Part shown: piece after piece, positions 8,563-16,792 of the stretch | Position numbering within the stretch: the stretch's first letter is position 1 | Layout: each line of letters opens with the position of its first letter | NCBI RefSeq assembly: GCF_003627795.1 | Contig: NZ_CP032687.1 | Location: 496,001-560,000, forward strand | Origin: Rhizobium sp. CCGE531 | GTDB taxonomy: Bacteria; Pseudomonadota; Alphaproteobacteria; Rhizobiales; Rhizobiaceae | Length of the DNA stretch: 64,000 nucleotides | Reading direction: 5' to 3' | Program-made: the position numbers and the translations under genes | Notes under the pieces: model-generated | What the model was told of the DNA's origin: nothing | Seen by the model: the letters and a program-made list of their open reading frames with translations, nothing else | Database searches by the model: none

Positions 8563-9085
8563 GAAGGCAGTATGCGCCTAACAGCCGCTGCCAATATGGA
8601 TCATCCTGAAATCGCATCTCGCTTGTCCACAATGCAGATGGCGTGACGGTGTCTTTCGACTTTGTCCGGATCGGGGCTTTTCGCACCCGGTTCGGAGACG
8701 ACGTCTTCATCGAAGTTGCAATCGATTTGTCGAAGGAATGGCCGAGATATTCAGTGAAGGATGAACTATGGCTCTGGAAGGAGGAGGTTCAGGCGCATGT
8801 CATGTTCCGAGCGCGCCGCCTGATAGCGATAGGGGTGAGGATGGCTACGATAGTTGATCTTGTGGGGGCGAAGAGATTGAGCGCATTGATCCCTTCATAA
8901 TCGTCGGGGTAATCTAGCTTTTTACGTTTGAAAGCGGAACTACGATTGGCCATTGGCGCGATCATCGCCCGTTCAGGCGATACAAGACGCTCGCCCTTTC
9001 ATGTATGTTTCCTGGCAATACCCGCGCCTTCTCGGACACCAATGTCCAGGCGAGGCGTCGCAATTCGGCTGCTCCGGAGGGAAAA
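8563..9085. other. Intergenic stretch, no convincing gene
   Basis: 523 bp between the hydrolase-like gene and the SH3-type protein gene. A GTG-started frame of 85 codons (8643-8900) exists but has no motif, no clear ribosome binding site and no family that I recognise. No obvious terminator hairpin with a T-run was seen after the hydrolase gene. Confidence 0.4.
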
Positions 9086-9910
9086 ATGCGCAAGGCAATT
9101 CTGGTGGTAAGCGCGGCGGCCGCTCTCGCATGCTCGGGCGCCGCATCGGCGCAGTCGCTCCCCCAGCCCGTTCAGGCGGCGATCGACGAGTCCAAGAAAG
9201 ACTGCGGAGGGCCTGCCAAGCTTGAAAAGGGCTTCGTCAGCATCAAGGACATCAACGGCGATCAGGTTCCGGATTACATTCTTGATTACGCTCATTTGAA
9301 ATGTGTGGGCATGCCTTCGTCCTTTTGCGGTTCGGCTGGCTGCGAGACGCAGATTTTCGTGGCCAAACCCGACAAAAGTTACAAATCCGTCTTTGACGGC
9401 TATGTGCAGGGCATAGGCTTTGTCGAGATCGCAGGGCGACCGGCGATCAAGCTTGCCCTGCATGGAAGTAGCTGCGGCCGCGCCGGGTCCGACACCTGCT
9501 ATTCGACCCTGTACTGGAACGGCAGGGATTTCAAACCGGAGCAAGGAAAAATCGATCAGCCTGCCACGGAAAAAGCGACGGCCGCGGGCGGTGACCTGGA
9601 CGTCCAAATTCTGGAAGAGGGCGGAGACGGTCAGGTGGCAAACTGCTCGAGCAACATGGTTGCCGGACTAAAAGCCAACGGTGACGGCTTTCTCGCAATA
9701 AGGTCCGGGCCTGGCAGCCAGTACCGCCAGCTTGGCGAGCTTCACAATGGCGATATGGTCATCGCCTTCCAGCAGCGCGGACAGTGGGCCGGGGTCGTCT
9801 ACGGGAGCGAGACCCCCAATGTGAGATGCCATTCAACGAAAACGCACCCCCTGCCCTATAAGAACAAGGGCTGGGTCAACGCGAATTGGCTCAAACTCGT
9901 TGCCGACTGA
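9086..9910 (+). CDS. Secreted protein with a C-terminal SH3-like domain
   Basis: A 274-aa exported protein of unknown function. The start at 9086 follows GGAGGG closely; the open frame extends 27 codons upstream without a better site. Residues 1-23 (MRKAILVVSAAAALACSGAASA) form a signal peptide. The middle has several cysteine pairs and DINGDQVPDYILDY, an acidic calcium-loop-like stretch. From about residue 200 there is a bacterial SH3-like domain (GFLAIRSGPGSQYRQLGELHNGD, then GWVNANWL), usually involved in binding cell-wall or other periplasmic partners. It stands alone with no operon partner. Confidence 0.8.
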   Translation: MRKAILVVSAAAALACSGAASAQSLPQPVQAAIDESKKDCGGPAKLEKGFVSIKDINGDQVPDYILDYAHLKCVGMPSSFCGSAGCETQIFVAKPDKSYKSVFDGYVQGIGFVEIAGRPAIKLALHGSSCGRAGSDTCYSTLYWNGRDFKPEQGKIDQPATEKATAAGGDLDVQILEEGGDGQVANCSSNMVAGLKANGDGFLAIRSGPGSQYRQLGELHNGDMVIAFQQRGQWAGVVYGSETPNVRCHSTKTHPLPYKNKGWVNANWLKLVAD

Positions 9911-10275
9911 CCGGGCGTTGTGTTGGCATTCGTTCGCATCTGCCAAGCATTTGGCGGCGCAAATATGGGCACAAGATGGTTCCGCATTTACTGTATCCTG
10001 AAGCGTACGCGACAGTGCCGTATCGCTCTGAGATAATTGCCTCTCTTGTTCTTGAAAATGTCGGGTCACCAATCCACTTCGTCGACACATTTTGACGACC
10101 AGTCGTTGTGGATGATGAATGGTCGGCTCTTCGGCAGAGGCCCCAGGTAAGCGCCGGATCTCGATCAGCCAGCCCCTCCCAACCGACGCCTGAATATACC
10201 GCAACTTGTCCCCGCCAGAGTGAGTACCTTCACGCTCGGCTGCCGACTCATTGACATGGCGGGGCTCGCCCATTA
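9911..10275. other. Intergenic stretch, nothing recognised
   Basis: 365 bp upstream of the toxin-antitoxin pair. Open frames on the minus strand (for example 9833-10294) cross the end of the upstream gene and show no protein family features. I see no RNA gene or repeat in it. Confidence 0.4.
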
Positions 10276-10289
10276 TGTTACATGTAACA
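10276..10289. promoter_or_regulatory. Perfect palindrome in front of the MazEF-like pair, likely autoregulatory operator
   Basis: TGTTACATGTAACA is a perfect 14-bp palindrome that ends 19 bp before the antitoxin ATG. Toxin-antitoxin operons are commonly repressed by their own antitoxin bound to such a site near the promoter. The position and symmetry make that role likely; the binding itself is inferred. Confidence 0.6.
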
Positions 10290-10308
10290 ATCATATTGGG
10301 GTTTGATC

Positions 10309-10533
10309 ATGGCAAGCTCGGTCAACGAACGAGTCCAAAAGCGCCGTGAGACGTTGCGCGCCGCTGGGCTGCGTCCTGTGCAAATATGGGTTCCTGATAC
10401 TCGTCGCCCTGGTTTTGCCGCCGAATGCCATCGTCAGTCCGTTCAGGTAGCCCTTGCCGATGCCGCCGACCGCGGTCTGCAAGACTTCCTTGACGCCGCT
10501 CTCGGCGACCTGGACGACGAGGGTGAAGCGTGA
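10309..10533 (+). CDS. MazE-like antitoxin (DUF3018 type)
   Basis: A 74-aa protein resembling the DUF3018/MazE-like antitoxins that pair with MazF toxins in proteobacteria. The motif RRETLRAAGLRPVQIWVPD is typical, and the acidic C-terminus (LDDEGEA) fits the toxin-binding part. I chose ATG at 10309 over the TTG two codons earlier. Its stop overlaps the toxin GTG by 4 bp (GTGA). It should neutralise the toxin and repress the operon through the palindrome just upstream. Confidence 0.85.
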   Translation: MASSVNERVQKRRETLRAAGLRPVQIWVPDTRRPGFAAECHRQSVQVALADAADRGLQDFLDAALGDLDDEGEA

Positions 10534-10853
10534 GGCGCGGTGACATTGTGACCGTCGCAATCAGCGGTGATTTCGGCAAGCCGCGTCCAGCACTAATCAT
10601 CCAGGCCGATCAGTTTGATGCAACTGGAACGATCACTGTCCTGCTGATTTCCAGCACACTGGTCGACGCGCCGCTCATTCGACCAACCATTCAGCCAACA
10701 GTACAAAGCGGATTGCGAAAAGCCTCGCAAGTGATGGTGGACAAAGCCATGTCCGTGAAACGGGATAGAATTGGTACAACGATCGGTCGCCTGGAAGATG
10801 ATGCGCTCCTGGCGGTCACAAGATCGCTCGCCGTTTTTTTAGGTGTCGCTTAA
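10530..10853 (+). CDS. MazF/PemK-like mRNA interferase toxin
   Basis: A 107-aa toxin of the MazF/PemK/CcdB fold. The N-terminus MRRGDIVTVAISGDFGKPRPALIIQ carries the RGDI and the PRPALI motifs of the family; the later stretch SQVMVDKAMSVKRDRIG and the end DDALLAVTRSLAVFLG also fit. It starts with GTG overlapping the antitoxin stop, so the antitoxin is made first. The pair sits next to a decayed ligD fragment, in a region with other debris, and probably acts in plasmid maintenance. Confidence 0.9.
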   Translation: MRRGDIVTVAISGDFGKPRPALIIQADQFDATGTITVLLISSTLVDAPLIRPTIQPTVQSGLRKASQVMVDKAMSVKRDRIGTTIGRLEDDALLAVTRSLAVFLGVA

Positions 10854-10923
10854 GGATGAACCCATCCGAGATGCTGGTAGCCCGGCATAACTTCGGCCGC
10901 ATCCCCGTGTACCACGCCGGGAA

Positions 10924-11137
10924 GAACCTGCCGGCGCTCGGATAGCTCCATCTGGCGCAGATCGTGGCCGTCGAAGTACAGAAGATCGAAGGCGTAGAAA
11001 ATCGCTTGCCCCGCACTCCGTTTACCGCCGCGACCGCCCAGCGCCTGCTGAAGGGCACCGAAGTCTGACCGTCCTACGTCATCAAGAACAACCGCCTCGC
11101 CATCGAGGATGGCGGTCCCACCTCCAGAGTTCAGATC
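10924..11137 (-). pseudogene. ligD fragment (ATP-dependent DNA ligase domain remnant)
   Basis: On the minus strand one frame reads AILDGEAVVLDDVGRSDFG followed by ALQQALGGRGGKRSAG and IFYAFDLLYFDGHDL, which is the middle of the ligase domain of LigD-type DNA ligases (the region after the adenylated lysine). Only about 70 residues remain; both sides are unrelated and no start or end of a ligase gene is present. It is a relic of a ligD gene of non-homologous end joining, which rhizobial plasmids often carry. Confidence 0.75.
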
Positions 11138-11267
11138 AATTTGAGGCGCACCGAACGTGGATGCATCCGTTATAACGATGTGTTTTATCCAAACAAGCAA
11201 TTACTCAAACCGTCCGGCAAGGCATATGAATGGGTCTGGTGGGGTTGTTTCATAAGGAGGATTGGCG

Positions 11268-12083
11268 ATGGAAAAAACAATTCTGGGCGGCCCCGGCAGC
11301 AACAGTCTCTTTGGCAGCAATGGTGACGACATAATGGTCGATCCGACGGGAAATGACTGGATCGACGGCGGTCCCGGCAATGACTCCATCTCGGCCGGCG
11401 AGGGAAATGACCGAGTATTCGGTGGCGTGGGCAATGACCACGTGTTTGGCGACGAGGGCAACGACTACCTCTACGGCGACAGTGGCCTCGACAAACCGCG
11501 CATGCTCGCTACGGCCCTCCTCGGTGGGGACAACGACAAGCTCTACGGCGGCTCCGGCGATGACGTCCTCTTCGCGGGCGACGGTAGGGACTCTCTGACC
11601 GGTGATGCAGGCCACGACACCTTTGTGTTCCAGTTCCACAACCCGATGGCGGGGTTCGATCCAAACTACGAGCCAAAATCGGACCACACCAGCATTGTGG
11701 ATTTCGACCCAATGCAAGATACCTTTACCTTCGACGCGGTAGGTCTTGGCAGCGATGGTCTTGAGGCGAATTTCGTTAATCATGCGGCGCGCGGCAATCA
11801 GGTGGACACGTTCTATAGCGGCCCTGCCAGTGGCGCGAACGGCGAGCACGTCATCGTGATCACCGATCACAGCTTCGCCGACGGTTCAGCAGCAGCCGGG
11901 GATATCTCCGGCGAGGCTGCAGGTGATATCGTTGCCTATTTTAATTACAACACAATGACGGCGGATCTGGGTTATGTTACCTCCGAGAACCACGTGGACG
12001 ACTTTGCGCACTTGAGCAACGTGCAAAGTTTGCTCCACTTGGCCGGCCTCGGCCTGACCGCGTCGGATTTCATGTTCTGCTAG
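11268..12083 (+). CDS. RTX-type calcium-binding repeat protein
   Basis: A 271-aa protein with hemolysin-type calcium-binding repeats in its first 110 residues: several nonapeptides such as GGPGNDSIS, GGVGNDHVF, GDEGNDYLY and GGSGDDVLF form a calcium beta-roll. The rest (SDHTSIVDFDPMQDTFTF and on) resembles the C-terminal part of RTX proteins secreted by type I systems. No signal peptide is seen, as expected for type I secretion, and no secretion genes are nearby. The start ATG at 11268 has AAGGAGG seven bases before it. Enzyme or adhesin activity cannot be assigned. Confidence 0.85.
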   Translation: MEKTILGGPGSNSLFGSNGDDIMVDPTGNDWIDGGPGNDSISAGEGNDRVFGGVGNDHVFGDEGNDYLYGDSGLDKPRMLATALLGGDNDKLYGGSGDDVLFAGDGRDSLTGDAGHDTFVFQFHNPMAGFDPNYEPKSDHTSIVDFDPMQDTFTFDAVGLGSDGLEANFVNHAARGNQVDTFYSGPASGANGEHVIVITDHSFADGSAAAGDISGEAAGDIVAYFNYNTMTADLGYVTSENHVDDFAHLSNVQSLLHLAGLGLTASDFMFC

Positions 12084-12262
12084 GATTGATATCGATTGAT
12101 GTTGCGGTGAAGGTGAATATCTGATTACTCGCGATCCGAACCTAATTCGGATGGCAAAGGATTACAGGATCGAACCTTGCCATCCCCGATTTCAGACGAA
12201 CACTGGTCGATGCCTCGTCGCGTTGCTTGCGAGTTGGACAAGGTCCTCGATGGTAGCGGTCC

Positions 12263-12575
12263 GAGGCAGGCTATGAAGTCCTTTCAGGGAAGCCCTCGAC
12301 CTTTCGAGGCTAAGCTATAAGGACGGCGCCTCTTCGCTGCCCGACGTTCTTGACGCGCAGTGTTCGTTTTCAATGCGCAGGAAAGCCTTGGCTGAGGCCA
12401 TTCAGCAGAGCGCTGCCGACTAAATCTCTCTGAGCGTCGCGATTGGCGCCGGTTATATTCCCGCTGAAAAGATTAATCATTGCTGCTAAGCCGACCACGG
12501 TCGTCAAGGTCGCTGCCAAGACGGCACGGAACTTACCCGACCAATCGGCCTTGCGCATGGTCGACCGAATTAGGA
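12263..12575 (+). pseudogene. Decayed 3' end of a second efflux outer-membrane gene
   Basis: This stretch aligns base by base with the last part of the outer-membrane efflux gene at 26526-27980 and about 25 bases beyond its stop. Shared runs include AGCTATAAGGACGGCGC, ATGCGCAGGAAAGCC and GGCGCCGG-TATATTCCCGC. Small indels and substitutions destroy the frame. It is a degenerate duplicate of that gene's 3' end, with no 5' part left nearby. Confidence 0.8.
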
Positions 12576-12917
12576 AGCTGTAGCCCCCTACTGAGCCCCA
12601 GCGCACCTGTTGCTTTTCACCGTTCCCTCGGCGACCAGAATTGACTGCAGGTTCGGCAACGGTGGGTGCGGCGCGCAGTCGGTGCGACAGGGGGCCCGAA
12701 GCTTGATAATGCTATCGCTGTTCGGGCGGTATATAGGAACGAGCAATCGAATCGTTCGCTTCATATGCGGTCTGTAAAAATGGGCGCGAAATACCTCATC
12801 TACGCTGATCTCCAGATACCGTCTTTCCAGGATCGCCCTCCCCGCTGTAACTCTTGGAGATCGCGCCCAGTGCCCGCGAGCGCAGCATCTTGCAATTCCG
12901 GTTCATGCGCATTAGAT
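12576..12917. other. Intergenic stretch, nothing recognised
   Basis: 342 bp between the efflux-gene remnant and the operator of the next toxin-antitoxin pair. A frame of 87 codons (12666-12929) overlaps the operator and has no family features, so I do not call it a gene. Confidence 0.4.
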
Positions 12918-12933
12918 GTGGTTATGTAACCAC
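12918..12933. promoter_or_regulatory. Inverted repeat in front of the Phd/VapC-like pair
   Basis: GTGGTTA-TG-TAACCAC has 7-bp perfect arms around a 2-bp centre and ends 18 bp before the antitoxin GTG. Its core (GTTA..TAAC) resembles that of the palindrome in front of the MazEF-like pair at 10276-10289. It is the probable binding site of the antitoxin. Confidence 0.55.
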
Positions 12934-12951
12934 GAGTCTTGGAGGCTCGCC

Positions 12952-13206
12952 GTGACCGTCACCACGCTTTCAGGACGAGAACTCAATCAGGATCTTGGCC
13001 GCGCAAAGCGCGCCGCCAAAGATGGCCCTGTGATCATCACCGACAGGGGACGGCCCGCGCACGTTCTCCTATCGTTCGACGAGTACAAGCGCCTCACAGG
13101 TAAGATGCGGACGCTCGGTGACATGCTGGTGGCGCCGGGTGCGGAAGATATCGACTTGCCGCTCCCGCAACGCACTGAATACGCCCAACCGGTCGATCTA
13201 TCTTGA
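12952..13206 (+). CDS. Phd/YefM-type antitoxin
   Basis: An 84-aa antitoxin of the Phd/YefM family: MTVTTLSGRELNQDLGRAKRAAKDGPVIITDRG... followed by HVLLSFDEYKRL is the usual DNA-binding N-terminal domain. The C-terminal part (VAPGAEDIDLPLPQRT) is acidic and should wrap the toxin. The start is GTG at 12952, with GGAGG at 12941-12945; the longer frame upstream runs through the operator. Its stop overlaps the toxin ATG by one base (TGATG). Confidence 0.9.
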   Translation: MTVTTLSGRELNQDLGRAKRAAKDGPVIITDRGRPAHVLLSFDEYKRLTGKMRTLGDMLVAPGAEDIDLPLPQRTEYAQPVDLS

Positions 13207-13631
13207 TGCTGCTGCTCGATACCAATGTCGTCTCCGAACTGCGCAAGGTTGCGACCGGCAAGGCTGATCCCAATGTCGCGGTCTGGAACGAAACCGTCGA
13301 TCCCGCCGAGACCTTCATTTCATCTGTCGTCCTGCACGAATTGGAGGTTGGCGTTCGGCTGGTGGAGCACAATGATGCAGTCGCCGGGAAGGTGATGCGC
13401 AATTGGCTGGAAAATAACGTTCACACAGCGTTTTCCGGCCGCATCCTGCCTCTGGACGAGGCGGCGGCCGTTCAGGCGGCCCAATGGCATGTGCCCAATC
13501 CCAAACCGATCAACGACGCCTATATTGCTGCGACAGCTTTCACCCGTCGGATGACGCTGGTCACGCGCAACGTCAAAGATTTCGAGGGAATGGGAGTTGC
13601 GCTCGTCAATCCGTGGGAGCATTCGATATAG
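13206..13631 (+). CDS. PIN-domain ribonuclease toxin, VapC-like
   Basis: A 141-aa PIN-domain toxin. The N-terminal LLLDTNVVSELRK carries the first acidic residue and the following Glu, HELEVGV the second, and INDAYIAATAF with TLVTRNVKDFEGMGV the remaining acidic residues, so the active site looks intact. VapC toxins cut tRNA or rRNA. Pairing with a Phd-type antitoxin is common. The ATG overlaps the antitoxin stop, so expression is coupled. Confidence 0.92.
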   Translation: MLLLDTNVVSELRKVATGKADPNVAVWNETVDPAETFISSVVLHELEVGVRLVEHNDAVAGKVMRNWLENNVHTAFSGRILPLDEAAAVQAAQWHVPNPKPINDAYIAATAFTRRMTLVTRNVKDFEGMGVALVNPWEHSI

Positions 13632-14047
13632 GATTCTTAAGAATCCCACAGAGATCGTTCGTATGATCTCCGAACGACAATCATTGCATTGCGCGTTTGA
13701 GAGAGTTCGGACGTTCACGAACTAGACGCGAAAGTCATCCACCGAGCATCATCTCAGACAATTTACTCAATTACCGCTGCGGCATTTTCCGCAGTTTGCA
13801 AATCTTGAGGATGGAAGCGGCGCGCTCTTATATGTAGTTGAACATGTGAAAATCGCCCCCCGGCGCGCGGGATGCATGGGAAGAAGATCAGCCAGGCCGA
13901 GATCGCATGTGTTCCGCCGAGATCAGTCCGGATCTGCCGAGATGCGACGGAATCCCGGCATGATAGCGAGATTCGCATGGCTAAAGGCAATCGGTCCTGC
14001 TGCTTCTCGCGCAGCGGACTAACCACTATTCCTTCCGTTATCCAAGA
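13632..14047. other. Intergenic stretch between convergent genes, nothing recognised
   Basis: 416 bp between the VapC-like gene and the end of the MocR gene, which converge. No family features are present in the short frames on either strand. GATTCTTAAGAATC (13631-13644) is a 14-bp palindrome directly after the toxin stop but has no T-run and is too short to call a terminator. Confidence 0.4.
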
Positions 14048-15451
14048 TTAAAGTTTGTGTTTAATAGCCTGGCTGAGGCGCTTTGCGCCCTCAACAAGAG
14101 TGGTGGGGCGGCCTGCGAAAGTTAGCCGCAGGAAAGAGCCTTCTGGGTCGGCAGGAAACCATGGGCGACCAGCGCCAATGATAACGCCGTTCCGGGCCAG
14201 GTCTGCAGCGAGTGCGACATCGCAGACCCGATCCGGCAAGCGTAGCCAAAGGTGCATGCCTCCGGTCGGGACATCGAACGTCACGCAGTCCCCAACTTCC
14301 TCGCGCAGCACCCCGACGAGGACATCGCGCCGCTCGATTAGGGCAGCGCGGGCGGCCTTGAGATGACGCTTCCATCCTGGCGCGGACACAACGGCCAAAG
14401 CCGCCGCTTGCAAGGGACCGGAAACAAAAAAGTCTTGACTTCCGCGGGCCACCTTCAGCCGTGCAAGGGCCGCTCCCCTTGCGATAACGGCTGCGACCCT
14501 CAAACCGGGTGCAGCTGATTTGGCAAGGGACCGAATATAAATAACGTGTCCGTGGCGATCAGTCGTCGCGAGCGGAGCCGGTGCATTGCCTGCCAGATCG
14601 AGATCCCGCGCCCAGTCGTCCTCGATGATGAAGGCGCGCGCCTTTGCCGCGATGTCGAGGACAGCAGCTCGCCGCTCGTTCGACATCACGACGCCCGAAG
14701 GATTGGAGAAGGTTGGCTGGCTGTAAAAGACCCGGGCCCCCGTCTGTTGGAAGGCGTCCTCCAGCAGTTCCGGTCGCACCCCGTTTTCGTCAATGGCTAC
14801 GGGAATCACTTCAAGGCCCGCCGCCCGGGCAGCCGAAATGGCGCCAGTGTAGGTCGGCGTCTCCACAAGAATTGGACGTCCAGGCGGCACGAGTGCCCGC
14901 AGGGTCGCAGTGATCGCCGCCTGTCCGCCGTTGCATATGATGACATCGTGGGGCGAGAACACGGCGCCGTTTCCGATCTCGCGCGCGAACCACGCCCGCA
15001 ATGACTGAAGACCCTCGATCGGCAGTCTATCCCAAAGATCGACACGACCTGCGGCTCGACGGAGCGCGTGTGCCAAAAGGCCAGACGCCTGTAGATCAGG
15101 CGGCAGGTAGCCCATGCTCAAGATCAGGCCGTCGGCTGGTGGAAGTGTCAATGAAGTTTCCAAAAAACCACCGTCTCCGCGCGCAGCTCCAAGCGCGACA
15201 GATTGCCAAGATAGGTCGACAACCTCGGCGGGACTTGCGGGCCCTTCGCGAACGAAGGTTCCTTGGCCTGGGCGAGGCTCGATCAGTCCCTCGCTGACGA
15301 GTTGGGCAAATGCTCGCTCCACCGTGGCTGGACTGACATGGAATTCCTTCATGAGAGAACGCACCGAAGGCAGTCGAAGCCCAGGCTTTGCCGAGGCTAT
15401 CTCCCTGCGCAGCGATTGTGTAACGGTCAAGAGTCTGTTATCTACTTTCAT
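14048..15451 (-). CDS. MocR-type regulator (GntR winged helix fused to an aminotransferase-like domain)
   Basis: A 467-aa MocR/PdxR-type regulator. Residues 1-70 form a GntR winged helix (LRLPSVRSLMKEFHVSPATVERAF, then LIEPRPGQGTFV). The rest is a fold-type I aminotransferase domain, with SQPTFSNPSGVVMS, IIEDDWARDLDL and the probable PLP lysine in RSLAKSAAPGLR. The start at 15451 lies inside an inverted repeat; upstream in-frame codons up to 15514 are an alternative. It diverges from the MFS gene and so probably controls that exporter and the operon behind it. The ligand is unknown; MocR proteins often sense amino compounds or PLP. Confidence 0.9.
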   Translation of the reverse strand: MKVDNRLLTVTQSLRREIASAKPGLRLPSVRSLMKEFHVSPATVERAFAQLVSEGLIEPRPGQGTFVREGPASPAEVVDLSWQSVALGAARGDGGFLETSLTLPPADGLILSMGYLPPDLQASGLLAHALRRAAGRVDLWDRLPIEGLQSLRAWFAREIGNGAVFSPHDVIICNGGQAAITATLRALVPPGRPILVETPTYTGAISAARAAGLEVIPVAIDENGVRPELLEDAFQQTGARVFYSQPTFSNPSGVVMSNERRAAVLDIAAKARAFIIEDDWARDLDLAGNAPAPLATTDRHGHVIYIRSLAKSAAPGLRVAAVIARGAALARLKVARGSQDFFVSGPLQAAALAVVSAPGWKRHLKAARAALIERRDVLVGVLREEVGDCVTFDVPTGGMHLWLRLPDRVCDVALAADLARNGVIIGAGRPWFPADPEGSFLRLTFAGRPTTLVEGAKRLSQAIKHKL

Positions 15452-15467
15452 GAGAAAGATAGATAAC
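15437..15467. promoter_or_regulatory. Inverted repeat between the MocR and MFS genes, likely operator
   Basis: GTTATCTA (15437-15444) and TAGATAAC (15460-15467) are perfect 8-bp arms 15 bp apart; inside them CTTTC and GAAAG also pair. The whole element spans 31 bp, is AT-rich and overlaps the MocR start codon. Its place in the divergent region suggests that MocR binds it and controls both directions, including its own gene. This role is inferred. Confidence 0.55.
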
Positions 15468-15512
15468 GCTATTAGTCCAAAAAGGGAAACGCTTTCGCCT
15501 GTGACGCCTGTC

Positions 15513-16709
15513 ATGGCCGAAACGAACCAGAAGCTGCTTGATTGGTTGCCCGCGAGCGTTCTGGTGCCCTATCTCATTACCGCCATTGCACTCGCCCTTG
15601 CCTATGGTTCAAGCTTTCTGCTTGTCGACGCAATGCAATTCGCAGGCTTTCAGGCATCTGCCGCCGGAGGCATCGTCAGTGCTGGAATCATAGCGACCCT
15701 GATCGGTGCTATATTCGCGGGGCGGCTGGCGGAATATACAGGTATCTTGCCCCTCATTGCCGTCTCTTCTCTTGTCATGGCGGCCGCGATGACCAGCTTT
15801 GCACTGGTCGGAACTGGCGGTCTGGCGTTTGCCTATGCCGGCGGCGTTCTGCTCGGTTTTGGTTGGGCGGTCTTTTACACGCTCGCTCCAATCCAGCTCA
15901 TTGATCGCCTCAAACCTTCCGCCCGCTTGGAAGCTCTGACTCTCCTTTCAGGATCCCAAATGCTCGGCATCGGCGGATCAGCTCCGCTGGGTCACTTCAT
16001 TGCTGACCAGATCGGCAATCCCAGCGCCGCGTACGCATTTTATGCCGTCTTCTGCGTGGTAGCTGCGGTATTCGCTATGTTCGTACAGACACGTTTGAAG
16101 CGTCAGCCGCAACTTTCCGCACGCGCCGTTGCTCTCTCCGTCCCAACGAGCCTGTCCATTTTACGCGGGAAAACGGTGTTGCCGGTGATCATGATGGGAA
16201 TTGGTGCTTGTATTTTCGCTGGTCTGTCCACGTTTCAAAGCATATATGCCGCCTCGCGAGGACTTTCACCCAATGTCTTCTTTCTGACATTCACTGTTAC
16301 GACGGTCGCATTGCGGTTTTCGCTCGCCTCGATGATCGGTAAATTGCCGCTCGCTCGCCTGGCGCTCGCTCTCTTCGTAACAACACTAATTGGGATCGGA
16401 CTTCTGGTTTTGAACTCGGGAAGCGCGCTGTTGTACGTCTTCGCCAGCGTTCTCTTTGCAGTAGGCTACGGCCTCACCTATTCCACCTTGAATGCCATGG
16501 TGGTGAACCTCGCTAGCGAGCGAGGTCTCTCGATCTCCGTCGCCTCTCAAGTCTTCGCGCTCGCTTATTTCGTCGGATCGTTCGGCTTCCCGTATTTCGG
16601 CGGCCTATTAATTGCAGCACATGGCATCGATGTTGCAATGCTCGCAATGGCAGGGCTGGTCGCTATCAACATCGCTATCATCAGCCAGACACTTCGCAGG
16701 CCGATGTAG
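15513..16709 (+). CDS. MFS transporter, likely exporter for the downstream biosynthetic operon
   Basis: A 398-aa major facilitator with about twelve hydrophobic segments; the first runs from SVLVPYLITAIALALAYGSSF. The loop after the second helix (GRLAEYTG) has the basic/acidic pattern of the MFS A-motif. I chose ATG at 15513 (MAETNQKLLDW); a GTG at 15501 and an ATG at 15450 are other in-frame starts. It is the first plus-strand gene of the cluster, 83 bp before the monooxygenase gene. The position suggests export of the small product made by the next genes or self-protection. The substrate is unknown. Confidence 0.9.
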   Translation: MAETNQKLLDWLPASVLVPYLITAIALALAYGSSFLLVDAMQFAGFQASAAGGIVSAGIIATLIGAIFAGRLAEYTGILPLIAVSSLVMAAAMTSFALVGTGGLAFAYAGGVLLGFGWAVFYTLAPIQLIDRLKPSARLEALTLLSGSQMLGIGGSAPLGHFIADQIGNPSAAYAFYAVFCVVAAVFAMFVQTRLKRQPQLSARAVALSVPTSLSILRGKTVLPVIMMGIGACIFAGLSTFQSIYAASRGLSPNVFFLTFTVTTVALRFSLASMIGKLPLARLALALFVTTLIGIGLLVLNSGSALLYVFASVLFAVGYGLTYSTLNAMVVNLASERGLSISVASQVFALAYFVGSFGFPYFGGLLIAAHGIDVAMLAMAGLVAINIAIISQTLRRPM

Positions 16710-16792
16710 GAAACCGATCACGTATCATTTTCGCCCAATGCTCGATCGGTTGCCGCACTCAACGTATGTTTTTTGACCATAGGAAAGATTCT

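Noticed and set aside
8643..8900. 85-codon GTG-started frame after the phosphonopyruvate-hydrolase-like gene
   Set aside because: No family features and no convincing ribosome binding site.
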